A DNA stretch of 64,000 nt, taken from Croceimicrobium sp963977415. GTDB taxonomy: Bacteria; Bacteroidota; Bacteroidia; Flavobacteriales; Schleiferiaceae. The notes under the pieces are model-generated. The model was given only the letters and a program-made list of their open reading frames with translations, ran no database searches and had not been told where the DNA came from. Positions within the stretch are counted from its first letter, which is position 1. Every line of letters begins with the position of its first letter. The stretch lies in the NCBI GenBank assembly GCA_963977415.1, contig CAXBOS010000017.1, forward strand, positions 1 through 64,000, in the 5' to 3' direction. The translations under genes and the position numbers were made by a program. Of the stretch, positions 35,049 to 43,451 are shown one piece after another.

Positions 35049-37277
35049 TTATTTTTTAGGGATTTTGTAGTACATCCCAACATAAATATTTCTGCCAAAA
35101 ATTGGCCCCCAAACAAAGTTGCTATCAAAATAGGGACTAAAGGCTTGGGCCGAATTTACAATGGGATTGCTCTGACGGAAATTGAAAAGGTTATTTACGC
35201 CCGTAAAAAATTCAAAGTTTTTCCACTCTTTATTAATCTGCCCATCTACCGTAAGGTAAGAAGGCGAGAAGTCTCTTTGTTGAAACTCTGCTGGACTGTC
35301 GCTGCTATTGGGTAACCTTTTGGCGCCAAACCAGTTAACACTCATGTCAAATTTCCATTTTTTCACACTTTCGTAAGATGCGTTTAAAAAGGCACGGTGC
35401 TCCGGAATTTGATAAGCGAGGTTCAAGCCTTCCAAAAATTGCTCTTCCGAACGAAGGTATTTATAGGCCAAGCGTAAATTCAAACCTTTTATTAGTTCAT
35501 AATCCAATTGATTCATGAAGCTAATTGAACGGCTACCCTGCTGATAAAATATGTAGGCTGCATTGGGATTGTAATCGAGGTCTGTTACTAACTTCGTTTC
35601 AAACCAAGTGTAAAAAATATCAGCCGTATAACGCAATTGCTTTTCGCCAAGGGGAATAAACTGATCGAAACTGAATCCTGCGTTCCAAGCTACTTCGGGT
35701 CTAAACTCTTGATTTACAAAGCTCAGTTGCCTAGATGAGGCTAATTCAGAATTATTTTCCGCTAATTTATTGGCCGTACGTTGACCTCTCCCTCCGCCTA
35801 AGCGAAAAGTCGTAAGTCTGCCTGCCGCGTACCTTAAATTTAAGCGCGGAGTGAAATAGGCCTTTTTAAAGTAGGAATTGTAGTCCACTCGCACTCCCGC
35901 AATTAAGGTAAAGTCATCATTCGGTTCGAAGCTATATTCGGCGAAAGCGCCGGGTACAATTTCCTGCCTCTGATGGCTGTAAAGCTGAGTGCCAACGCTG
36001 TCTAAAGCTTCAGAATAATCATCTACTAAAAGTGATAAACCTGTGTGATATTTATGGGCGCTAGTGCCAATTATATCTTGAAAAATAGCATTCAAATAAA
36101 AATTGCCGAGCTCTGACTGAGTGCCTCTTCGACCGAACTGACTATTGCGGTTTTGATAACTCGCGCTGTAAATAAAGCCTACGCTGCGGTAAACTTCATC
36201 CTGAAAAGCGTAGCCAAGTTTCCCGAAAAGTTCGGCTCTTTCATCGGTCGATTCAAATCCCCAAAAAAGATTCTGATCCGCTCCGTTTTGCTCCAAATAT
36301 TCTATTTGACCACCTTGTTTTTTGTCCTGCACTAGATTAACACCCAGTTGACCTTCCCAGCCATTATGGCTATGAAAATGCATGCGATGAAGCAGGTTTG
36401 CCTGCGAGCCATTAGTGATGTCGGCAAATCCATCTTCATTTCGATCCTGACTAAAAGGTATGGCGCTGAGGTGGAGCATGGTGGCGTGCTGAATGTGCTC
36501 GCCAGTAGTATAAGATCCTAAAAGGTTTAATTCGCTACGTCCTCCTTGATTAGCAAAAACATTTAGCAAAAGGCGCGGGGCCGTTTCTGGTTTATAATAC
36601 TCGGTATTGATTTGGCCGGTAATAGATTCATAGCCATTAATTACCGAGCTTAAACCCTTGGTTAATTGTATACTTTCAATAAATGGTCCCGGTATGTAAC
36701 TCAGGCCGTTAATGCCATTTAAGCCTCTTACGAAGGGAATGTTCTCTCTTTGAATCAAAGCATATTTCCCGGCAAGACCTAGCATCTCAATTTGCTTCGT
36801 ACCCGAAATGGCGTCGCTAAATGCAACATCAACTGAGGCATTGGTTTCGAAGCTTTCGCTGAGGTTACAGCAAGCGGCTTTGCGTAATTCAGTTTCGTCT
36901 ATGCGGTAACTCAAGCCTGCCGCTTTCAAGTCAATTTGTGTGGCTTTTGCCCGGCCTTTTACTTCTGCTTCCGCAAGAAGCGCAGCATCACTTTTTAGAG
37001 TGAAATTTATAGTGCCTATGCGGGAAATTACCACTTTCTTTTGGGTTTCGAATCCAATGAAGCTGGCTACTAAGGTATTCTTACCGGGGACTCTTTCCAG
37101 GGTGTAGAAACCATTTTCATCGGCACTTACTCCTTTTTCGGTTCCTTCCCAATACACGTTAGCGCCAATGGCAGCAATTTTCTTCCCTTCTTCAAGGAAA
37201 TATATGGTGCCACTAATCTGGCCTCGAGCTGCTGTGAAACTTAGCAGGAGGCAAATAATAATTAAGGTATTCCTCAT
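35049..37277 (-). CDS. TonB-dependent receptor, probably for copper
   Basis: 742-residue outer-membrane receptor: signal peptide (1-19), CarboxypepD_reg-like domain (about 22-95), plug (about 125-230) and barrel ending in a lysine-rich YYKIPKK. The plug begins with AAC136-C137-NLSESFETNASVDV; a vicinal cysteine pair here, together with a CxxC metal-binding protein and a HYC_CC_PP protein in the same operon, points to soft-metal (copper) ligand transport. That substrate is inferred from neighbours. The start overlaps the upstream stop as TAATG. Confidence 0.9.
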   Translation of the reverse strand: MRNTLIIICLLLSFTAARGQISGTIYFLEEGKKIAAIGANVYWEGTEKGVSADENGFYTLERVPGKNTLVASFIGFETQKKVVISRIGTINFTLKSDAALLAEAEVKGRAKATQIDLKAAGLSYRIDETELRKAACCNLSESFETNASVDVAFSDAISGTKQIEMLGLAGKYALIQRENIPFVRGLNGINGLSYIPGPFIESIQLTKGLSSVINGYESITGQINTEYYKPETAPRLLLNVFANQGGRSELNLLGSYTTGEHIQHATMLHLSAIPFSQDRNEDGFADITNGSQANLLHRMHFHSHNGWEGQLGVNLVQDKKQGGQIEYLEQNGADQNLFWGFESTDERAELFGKLGYAFQDEVYRSVGFIYSASYQNRNSQFGRRGTQSELGNFYLNAIFQDIIGTSAHKYHTGLSLLVDDYSEALDSVGTQLYSHQRQEIVPGAFAEYSFEPNDDFTLIAGVRVDYNSYFKKAYFTPRLNLRYAAGRLTTFRLGGGRGQRTANKLAENNSELASSRQLSFVNQEFRPEVAWNAGFSFDQFIPLGEKQLRYTADIFYTWFETKLVTDLDYNPNAAYIFYQQGSRSISFMNQLDYELIKGLNLRLAYKYLRSEEQFLEGLNLAYQIPEHRAFLNASYESVKKWKFDMSVNWFGAKRLPNSSDSPAEFQQRDFSPSYLTVDGQINKEWKNFEFFTGVNNLFNFRQSNPIVNSAQAFSPYFDSNFVWGPIFGRNIYVGMYYKIPKK

Positions 37278-37636
37278 TATTGGTGATCTTTCAATACAGC
37301 GGGGTCGCGGTATTTACAGCAATCGTGGAGGTTTTGGTAGGCTTCTTCAGGAGCGGCAAGAAACTCGGTGTCATATCCTGAAGCAGCTACTGCTTTGTAG
37401 ATGCTTTCAATGGACACTTGTTCTGCGTTGTATTTGAATTTTAGAATTTTGGTTTCTTTATTCCATTGCGCTTGTTCAACACCAGGTAGCGCCGCCGCCT
37501 TTTCAATAACTTGTTGGCACATTCCGCAAACTCCGTTTACCACAAGAACACTGTCGGATAGGTTAACTTGCTCTGATTGAGCTTTTAAAGAGTTGAAAGA
37601 AAGAAGGAGAATTAGACTAGCTAGAAAATTTTTCAT
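37277..37636 (-). CDS. exported heavy-metal-associated (HMA) domain protein
   Basis: 119 residues with a signal peptide (1-19). An HMA domain follows with C37-G-M-C40 (VVNGVCGMCQQVIEKAA) and an alternating beta/alpha pattern to about residue 100, then a short tail (DCCKYRD). HMA domains bind Cu(I) or similar ions. Location is presumably periplasmic, where it could pass metal to or from the receptor encoded immediately downstream. It is preceded by the HYC_CC_PP gene with a 52-bp gap. Confidence 0.92.
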   Translation of the reverse strand: MKNFLASLILLLSFNSLKAQSEQVNLSDSVLVVNGVCGMCQQVIEKAAALPGVEQAQWNKETKILKFKYNAEQVSIESIYKAVAASGYDTEFLAAPEEAYQNLHDCCKYRDPAVLKDHQ

Positions 37637-37688
37637 AATAATATCATTGTTTAATTAAAATAGAATGGCACTGTGAAAAGGCTCTATT

Positions 37689-38114
37689 CTAAATTAAGAA
37701 ACGTTGATATGCAATTATAATATTTTGAGAGAGTATGGGCGGACCTTCATCCTTCCAAGTTTTAGCATGGTTAACTTCTTTAAAAAACCGAACGGTCTCG
37801 GATTTTAAAACCGAAAGACTAATTTGTTTAAAATTAATCCTTTTCGAAGTTTCATGTTTCTGTTCGAAAGAGTTTATCGAAAGGCCGCCAATAGAGAGCC
37901 ATTGATCAGAGCAACAAGAGCCAAATTCATCAATGCTTTCCGTGCAGCTGGCCTCCTGATCATTATGGTCGGGATTGCATTCGTCGCTAACATAGTACCA
38001 AGCTTCGTCTACGAGCATCCCCAAGCAGTAATGGCGGTTTAAGGAAAAGCCCATACCAGCCCATAAAATTATGGGAATTAAGATGCTGCTGAAGATTGCT
38101 TTTATCGATTGCAT
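37689..38114 (-). CDS. HYC_CC_PP family protein
   Basis: 141 residues with an N-terminal hydrophobic segment (about 6-24). All three name-giving motifs are visible: H28-Y29-C30, C67-C68 and P125-P126. This small Bacteroidota family is repeatedly linked with TonB receptors and HMA proteins, as here, and is presumed to handle metal, though its mechanism is unknown. A -7 box at 38120-38127 lies only 6 bases from the ATG, so the message may be nearly leaderless. Confidence 0.9.
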   Translation of the reverse strand: MQSIKAIFSSILIPIILWAGMGFSLNRHYCLGMLVDEAWYYVSDECNPDHNDQEASCTESIDEFGSCCSDQWLSIGGLSINSFEQKHETSKRINFKQISLSVLKSETVRFFKEVNHAKTWKDEGPPILSQNIIIAYQRFLI

Positions 38115-38119
38115 TGTAG

Positions 38120-38127
38120 CAAAGGTA
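38120..38127 (-). promoter_or_regulatory. predicted -7 promoter box for the metal receptor operon
   Basis: Minus-strand TACCTTTG followed by C, an exact TAnnTTTG match, just before the HYC_CC_PP start. Confidence 0.5.
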
Positions 38128-38133
38128 TGAAAT

Positions 38134-38159
38134 AAAAAAAGCCGCTAAAAAGCGGCTTT
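38134..38159 (-). terminator. terminator of the barrel-SPOR gene
   Basis: AAAGCCGCT (38138-38146) and AGCGGCTTT (38151-38159) pair around AAAA; on the minus strand the hairpin is followed by a T run. Confidence 0.85.
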
Positions 38160-38169
38160 CATTTTATGT

Positions 38170-39312
38170 TTAAAACTTGGCAATCCAAGCGTCAGAATAA
38201 TATTTTCGTGCTTCTGCGCGGTAAGTTTTTGCGTCTTCTATAGAGCTGGCTGACTTATAAATTACGCGGTAAGTATCGAGTTTCGCGATATAAGCAATTT
38301 GCATATCGTCCTTATTCAATTTGCTACGATTGATGAATTTTTGCGCTCCTGCTTCAGAAGGTGAAGAAACAATTACTATGCGATACATTTCAGTGCCTAG
38401 GTCAGTACTTGCTTTCTTTGTAGTTGAAGCAGTCGCTGTGTTAGCAGCTGCGTTTCCTGCAGGGGCATTTGCGACAGCAACTCGCGGCATAGTATTTAAG
38501 CTGTCAATTTTCTGATTAAGCATATCAATTTGCATGTCTTTCTCTTGATTGCTCATTTCTAGGGTGGCTACTTTTTCTGCTTGGCGTTTTAGGTTTGTAG
38601 TAACCACTTCAGCGCTGTCGGCACTTAGTTTTAGGGCAGCATATTTTTTCGGGTCAACCTCAATTTTGCTTTTATCGCGGTCCGATTTTAAATAATATGT
38701 TAAACCTGCGGTTACGAAGCCATACATATCAAAAGATTCTGAATTGAAAGCGTCTAACCAAGGCTGGAATAATAGTACTCGGTGTGCATAACCAACATTA
38801 AGGTCCAGTTTGTTGGTTAAGGGAATACCAGCATTAAGTCCCAAAAGGATAAAAGTGTTAAGAGAGTAGGTGCGACCATCTGCCGTTGGATTTGGTACTT
38901 CAGCTCTTCTTTGGCGAGTTACAATGTCATATAAGTTGGCATTCATAAGTCCTGCACCTAATCCAGCTCTTCCATTTAGTTTGAAATTCGATTTTGGATC
39001 AAATAGGTGCACAATATTGTATTCGTAAGAAACGCTTCCTTCAAACATTTGTGTTTGATAAAAGAAGTCAGCGTTGTTACCGTTGAATTGTGCGGCAAGG
39101 GCATCAGCGCGCAAGCGAGAGGAAGCATCAAACTGGTAACCAATACCTGCGTTAACCGCTAGGTTAGTTTTATAACCGATGTAATTACTTTGGTCTAGTT
39201 CAACCATCGGCATTCCTAATCCAATTGCAAAGTTTCCAGATAGCTTGTCTTGGGCGGATAATCCTCCTGTTACTAATAAGGAGCCAATAAGAAGATTGTA
39301 AATTATTCTCAT
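38170..39312 (-). CDS. outer-membrane beta-barrel with C-terminal SPOR-like domain
   Basis: 380 residues from ATG at 39312, which exposes a signal peptide (MRIIYNLLIGSLLVTGGLSAQ); the longer frame does not fit one. Residues about 25-205 are a beta-barrel like small OmpA-type porins (GYQFDASSRLRADALAAQF, NGRAGLGAGLMNANLYD). A coiled-coil/low-complexity linker follows (about 220-300), then a SPOR-like domain (YRIVIVSSPSEAGAQKFINR, DTYRVIYKSASSIEDAKTYRAEARK). SPOR domains bind denuded peptidoglycan, so it may tether the outer membrane to the wall. Terminator at 38134. Confidence 0.88.
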   Translation of the reverse strand: MRIIYNLLIGSLLVTGGLSAQDKLSGNFAIGLGMPMVELDQSNYIGYKTNLAVNAGIGYQFDASSRLRADALAAQFNGNNADFFYQTQMFEGSVSYEYNIVHLFDPKSNFKLNGRAGLGAGLMNANLYDIVTRQRRAEVPNPTADGRTYSLNTFILLGLNAGIPLTNKLDLNVGYAHRVLLFQPWLDAFNSESFDMYGFVTAGLTYYLKSDRDKSKIEVDPKKYAALKLSADSAEVVTTNLKRQAEKVATLEMSNQEKDMQIDMLNQKIDSLNTMPRVAVANAPAGNAAANTATASTTKKASTDLGTEMYRIVIVSSPSEAGAQKFINRSKLNKDDMQIAYIAKLDTYRVIYKSASSIEDAKTYRAEARKYYSDAWIAKF

Positions 39313-39464
39313 TTCTAAGGGAATTGCTTGATTTAGCGTTAGTTTCAATGATGTAAAAATAGAATAATATCTCAATCATTCGAATTCTTCAGATAAATTT
39401 AGTAAGAACTGCAGCCTATTTTTCTAATTAATACATATTTAGTCGCATCACAGCATTTTATTAG

Positions 39465-39472
39465 TACTTTTG
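39465..39472 (+). promoter_or_regulatory. predicted -7 promoter box of tig
   Basis: TACTTTTG followed by CC, an exact TAnnTTTG match, 38 bases before the tig ATG. The -33 region has only a weak TTT. Confidence 0.6.
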
Positions 39473-39509
39473 CCAACCTTTTAAAAACGACATCAGAAAG
39501 CGGGTTTTT

Positions 39510-40850
39510 ATGAACGTAACTACCAAGAAAACAGACGATTTAAATGCAATCTTAACGGTTAGCATAAAAGAAGAAGATTACCGCGAAGTAGTGGATAAGA
39601 CTTTGTCAGACTATCGCAAAAAAGCAAATATCCCTGGCTTCCGCCCCGGTAAGGTACCTGCGGGTTTAGTTAAAAAGCAATTTGGTAAGGCCATTCTTAT
39701 CGAAGAAGTGAATAAAATATTACAGCAGTCGGTTTTTGATCACATCAAAAAAGAAGAGCTGAATATTTTGGGCAGTCCCCTTCCAGTTGAACAAGATGAT
39801 ATAGATTGGGATTCTCAAGGTGATTTTGATTTTAACTACGAATTAGGTCTTTCACCTAGTTTTGAACTAAATATTTCAGCACGCACCAAGATGCCTTTCC
39901 TTAAGGTAGTAGCCGATGATGCTATGGTTGACAGATATATTACCGATTACGCACGACGTTTTGGCACTATGTCTTACCCAGAAACAATAGAAAAAGATGC
40001 TATTCTTAAAGGTGATTTTGTAGAGCTTGCTGAAGACGGTAGCGCTAAAGAAGGCGGTATTAATTTAAACACCACGCTAGCCCTTGATGCTTTTACCGAT
40101 GAAACTCAAAAATTACTTACTGGTAAAGCAATAGGTGATACCGCTGAGTTTACCAAGGAATCTTTTAAAGATGATTTCCGCTTAGCTGGTGTTCTTAAAG
40201 TTGACGAAGAAGTATTAGCTGCATCGAGCTATAAATTCTCTTTTACCTTAACGGAGCTAAGTAAAATTGTTCCCGCTGAACTTAATCAAGAACTCTTTGA
40301 CAAAATTTTTGGCGAAGGCCTTGTGAAAAGTGAAGAGGAGTTTAAAGCGCGTATTAAAGAAGACGCAGAAAAAGTTTTTGTAGGCGATTCAGATCGTAAG
40401 TTCTTGATGGATGTTAAAGAAAATCTTTTGGATAAAACCAAATTCGATTTACCCGAGACTTTCTTAAAGAAATGGATGCGCACTTCTGGCGAAAAGCCCT
40501 TAACGGAAGAAGAAGTTGAGGAGCAATTCCCGAATATGAAGGAAGATATGCGTTGGCAGATTATGCAAAACCGCATTATTTCTGATAATAAAATTGAAGT
40601 AAACCACCAAGAATTGGTTGAGTTTACCAAGCAATTGGTATTGCAACAAATGGCACAATATGGTCAAATGCCAGAAGGCGTTGACTTAGATCAGATTGCT
40701 CATAATGTTTTGGGTAACAGAGAGGAAGCAGAGCGTATTGGTGATCAGCTTTTCGAACGTAAATTGTTGGAATATTTCAAATCTAGTTTCAAGATAGACG
40801 AGAAAGAAGTGACATACGATGAGTTTGTAAAAGAGCTTTACGCAAAATAA
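39510..40850 (+). CDS. tig: trigger factor
   Basis: 446 residues. The ribosome-binding signature NIPGFRPGKVP is at about 41-51; the FK506-binding-like PPIase region and the long C-terminal helical chaperone arm follow. It binds nascent chains at the ribosome exit tunnel. Upstream of clpP and clpX, the common bacterial tig-clpP-clpX order. A terminator at 40879 and separate boxes for clpP/clpX suggest more than one transcript. Confidence 0.96.
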   Translation: MNVTTKKTDDLNAILTVSIKEEDYREVVDKTLSDYRKKANIPGFRPGKVPAGLVKKQFGKAILIEEVNKILQQSVFDHIKKEELNILGSPLPVEQDDIDWDSQGDFDFNYELGLSPSFELNISARTKMPFLKVVADDAMVDRYITDYARRFGTMSYPETIEKDAILKGDFVELAEDGSAKEGGINLNTTLALDAFTDETQKLLTGKAIGDTAEFTKESFKDDFRLAGVLKVDEEVLAASSYKFSFTLTELSKIVPAELNQELFDKIFGEGLVKSEEEFKARIKEDAEKVFVGDSDRKFLMDVKENLLDKTKFDLPETFLKKWMRTSGEKPLTEEEVEEQFPNMKEDMRWQIMQNRIISDNKIEVNHQELVEFTKQLVLQQMAQYGQMPEGVDLDQIAHNVLGNREEAERIGDQLFERKLLEYFKSSFKIDEKEVTYDEFVKELYAK

Positions 40851-40878
40851 AACTGCACAACTGTCATAATTTTCAACT

Positions 40879-40905
40879 GGCCCGATCATTGTCGGGCCTT
40901 TTTTG
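40879..40905 (+). terminator. terminator between tig and clpP
   Basis: GGCCCGA (40879-40885) pairs with TCGGGCC (40892-40898) around TCATTG and is followed by six T. It ends before clpP at 40934, so clpP needs readthrough or its own promoter. Confidence 0.85.
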
Positions 40906-40933
40906 TTATTATTACTCTTCAAAAAAAATAAAT

Positions 40934-41608
40934 ATGGATTTCGGAAAAGAATTTATGAAATATGCCGTGAAGGATCGCGGACTAAACTCAATGCATGTTG
41001 GCGATTACCTTCAATCTTCGCTTACCCCTTACATCATTGAAGAACGCCAAATGAACGTGGCGCAAATGGATGTTTTCTCTCGTTTAATGATGGATAGAAT
41101 CATCTTCTTAGGAACAGGGATTAATGATCAAGTAGCTAATATTGTGCAAGCGCAGTTATTGTTCTTGGAATCATCCGACTCAACTAAAGACATTCAGATT
41201 TACCTAAATAGCCCAGGTGGTTCTGTTTATGCCGGTTTAGGTATATACGACACCATGCAATTGGTAAATCCAGATGTGGCTACTATTTGCACTGGTATGG
41301 CAGCCTCAATGGGCGCGGTACTTTTATGCGCTGGTGCAGATGGTAAAAGATCGGCATTAAAGCATAGCCGAGTGATGATTCATCAGCCGATGAGCGGTGC
41401 ACAAGGTCAGGCTAGCGATATGGAAATTGCCGTACGCGAGGTGCTGAAAATGAAAGAGGAATTGTATAATATCATTGCCACTCATTCTCGTCAAGACTTT
41501 AAAAAAGTATCCGACGACTCTGATCGCGATTACTGGATGAACGCCGATGAGGCAAAAGCTTACGGTATGATCGATGAGGTTTTGGATACCAAACGTAAGA
41601 AGGATTAA
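40934..41608 (+). CDS. clpP: ATP-dependent Clp protease proteolytic subunit
   Basis: 224 residues from ATG at 40934 (MDFGKEFMKYAV); an in-frame extension to 40889 runs into the tig terminator. Catalytic triad: S125 (GMAASMG), H150 (MIHQPMSG) and D199 (DRDYWM). ClpP forms a 14-subunit chamber that works with ClpX, encoded next. A short N-terminal segment may be removed autocatalytically, as in other ClpP proteins. Confidence 0.97.
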   Translation: MDFGKEFMKYAVKDRGLNSMHVGDYLQSSLTPYIIEERQMNVAQMDVFSRLMMDRIIFLGTGINDQVANIVQAQLLFLESSDSTKDIQIYLNSPGGSVYAGLGIYDTMQLVNPDVATICTGMAASMGAVLLCAGADGKRSALKHSRVMIHQPMSGAQGQASDMEIAVREVLKMKEELYNIIATHSRQDFKKVSDDSDRDYWMNADEAKAYGMIDEVLDTKRKKD

Positions 41609-41637
41609 GCTCGTTTAGACTATAATCGATTAATTTA

Positions 41638-41669
41638 GAATCCGTTCTGGAGCGCTCTAGAACGGATTC
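41638..41669. repeat. near-perfect 32-bp palindrome between clpP and clpX
   Basis: GAATCCGTTCT (41638-41648) pairs with AGAACGGATTC (41659-41669), and the 10-nt centre GGAGCGCTCT is itself nearly self-complementary. It directly precedes ATTTTTG, so it can act as a clpP terminator whose T tail is also the clpX -7 box, or as an operator over the clpX -33 region. Confidence 0.7.
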
Positions 41670-41671
41670 AC

Positions 41672-41679
41672 TATTTTTG
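41672..41679 (+). promoter_or_regulatory. predicted -7 promoter box of clpX
   Basis: TATTTTTG, an exact TAnnTTTG match, 16 bases before the clpX ATG. Its -33 region would fall within the 41638-41669 palindrome. Confidence 0.5.
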
Positions 41680-41695
41680 TACTGAATTTTATAAT

Positions 41696-42949
41696 ATGGG
41701 CAGTAACAAAGAAAATTTATCTTGTTCGTTTTGTGGACGAGAAAAGAAAGATACCAATGTGCTTATTGCGGGTATAGACGGTCATATTTGTGACCATTGT
41801 ATTCGTCAAGCTTATGGCATCGTAGTAGAAGAGCTGGACACGCAAGAGCGGAAAGAGCTTTCTCGCTCAATGCGACTCATTAAGCCGAAGGAAATAAAGC
41901 AATTTTTAGATCAATATGTTATTGGTCAAGATTCTGCTAAAAGAGTATTAGCGGTTGCCGTATATAACCATTACAAAAGGTTAAGTAAGGATAAGGGCGA
42001 ACTTAAAAGTGATGAGGTTGAAATAGATAAGTCTAATATCATGATGGTGGGGGAAACTGGTACAGGTAAAACTTTACTAGCCCAAACCATAGCCCGCATG
42101 CTTAACGTGCCTTTCACTATTGTAGATGCGACAGTACTAACGGAAGCGGGTTATGTGGGAGAGGATGTTGAAAGTATTTTGACCCGTCTTCTTCAGGCCG
42201 CAAACTATGATCAAAAAGCCGCTGAGCGCGGTATTATTTTCATAGATGAGATTGATAAAATAGCACGTAAAGGAGATAACCCTTCTATTACTCGCGATGT
42301 AAGTGGTGAAGGGGTTCAGCAGGCCATGCTGAAACTTTTGGAAGGAACTAAAGTAAATGTCCCACCGCAAGGGGGAAGAAAGCATCCTGATCAAAAGTTT
42401 ATTGAAGTAGATACGCGCAATATTTTATTTATTGCTGGTGGTGCTTTTGATGGTATCCAGCGCAATATTGCACGCAGATTAAATACTCGCGCGGTTGGTT
42501 TCCATGGTTCTAAAGACCGCGATTCTTTAGATACTACCAATATGCTAAGTTACGTGGCGCCTCAAGATTTAAAAAGCTTTGGATTAATACCCGAACTAAT
42601 CGGCCGTATTCCTGTGCTAACGCACTTAGATCCGCTTACACCAGAAGTTTTAAAGCTAATCTTAACAGAACCTAAAAATGCTATTGTTAAGCAATATGTT
42701 GCCTTATTGGGTATGGATAAGGTAGAACTCGATTTCCGCGAAGAAGCGATAGATTATGTCGTTGAAAAAGCAATGGAATTCAAACTTGGTGCGCGTGGTC
42801 TTCGCTCCATTATCGAAGCGATTTTAACCGATGCCATGTTCGAACTTCCTGGCGAAGCAGAGGAAGGTTACAAACTAGTAGTAGACAAAGACTACGCGAG
42901 CACTCGCATGGATAAAATGTCTTTAAACGCTCTCAAAGCGGTTAGTTAG
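41696..42949 (+). CDS. clpX: ATP-dependent Clp protease ATP-binding subunit ClpX
   Basis: 417 residues. N-terminal zinc finger C10, C13, C32, C35; Walker A GETGTGKT (119-126); Walker B IIFIDEID (about 180-187); pore loop GYVG (152-155) and the RKH loop (GGRKHPDQ); sensor II region GARGLRSI. It unfolds ssrA-tagged and other substrates and feeds them to ClpP. The 3' end overlaps the convergent folA by 8 bases. Confidence 0.97.
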   Translation: MGSNKENLSCSFCGREKKDTNVLIAGIDGHICDHCIRQAYGIVVEELDTQERKELSRSMRLIKPKEIKQFLDQYVIGQDSAKRVLAVAVYNHYKRLSKDKGELKSDEVEIDKSNIMMVGETGTGKTLLAQTIARMLNVPFTIVDATVLTEAGYVGEDVESILTRLLQAANYDQKAAERGIIFIDEIDKIARKGDNPSITRDVSGEGVQQAMLKLLEGTKVNVPPQGGRKHPDQKFIEVDTRNILFIAGGAFDGIQRNIARRLNTRAVGFHGSKDRDSLDTTNMLSYVAPQDLKSFGLIPELIGRIPVLTHLDPLTPEVLKLILTEPKNAIVKQYVALLGMDKVELDFREEAIDYVVEKAMEFKLGARGLRSIIEAILTDAMFELPGEAEEGYKLVVDKDYASTRMDKMSLNALKAVS

Positions 42950-43436
42950 AAACAATTTTTTTATAAGTTAAAAACTCATAGGGGTGGATGTGTTTAGCAT
43001 CCGCCTCTTTTTTTTCGCCCCGGGCTAACTTCCAAATGTTAAGGTCAAATTCGGGGAAATAACTATCGCCTTCATATTCTCCGTGAATAATAGTCAGTTC
43101 TATACCATCGGCGAAAGCCAATGCTTGTTTGTATATCTCCGCCCCACCTACTATAAAAGGCATCTCATCATCCTTTACCATCGCGAGAGCCTCTTCAATG
43201 CTATGTGCAATTAAACAGCCTTCTGCCTTGTAGCCCGATTGGCGCGTAATAATGATATTGGTTCGATTGGGTAGTGGCCTACCAACACTTTCGAAGGTCT
43301 TGCGCCCCATAATTACATGGTGACCAGATGTTAACTGTTTGAAATGCTTTAAATCTTCTGGAAAATGCCAAATTAATTGGTTATCCTTTCCAATTACTCT
43401 GTTTTCCGCCATGGCGGCGATAAGGGTTACATTCAT
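42942..43436 (-). CDS. folA: dihydrofolate reductase
   Basis: 164 residues with the family opening (VTLIAAMAENRVIGKDNQLIWHFPEDLKHFK), NADPH-site motifs (VIMGRKTFESVGRPLPNRTNIIITR) and IVGGAEIYKQAL. The catalytic acid is in the HFPED region, in place of the D27-type acid of E. coli. It regenerates tetrahydrofolate consumed by ThyA, encoded 15 bases upstream in the same operon. Confidence 0.96.
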   Translation of the reverse strand: MNVTLIAAMAENRVIGKDNQLIWHFPEDLKHFKQLTSGHHVIMGRKTFESVGRPLPNRTNIIITRQSGYKAEGCLIAHSIEEALAMVKDDEMPFIVGGAEIYKQALAFADGIELTIIHGEYEGDSYFPEFDLNIWKLARGEKKEADAKHIHPYEFLTYKKIVSN

Positions 43437-43451
43437 AATATTTGAAAGTAT

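Noticed and set aside
35007..35315. 102-codon plus-strand frame near the metal receptor
   Set aside because: It lies antisense to the receptor C-terminus and starts next to the terminator; no support.
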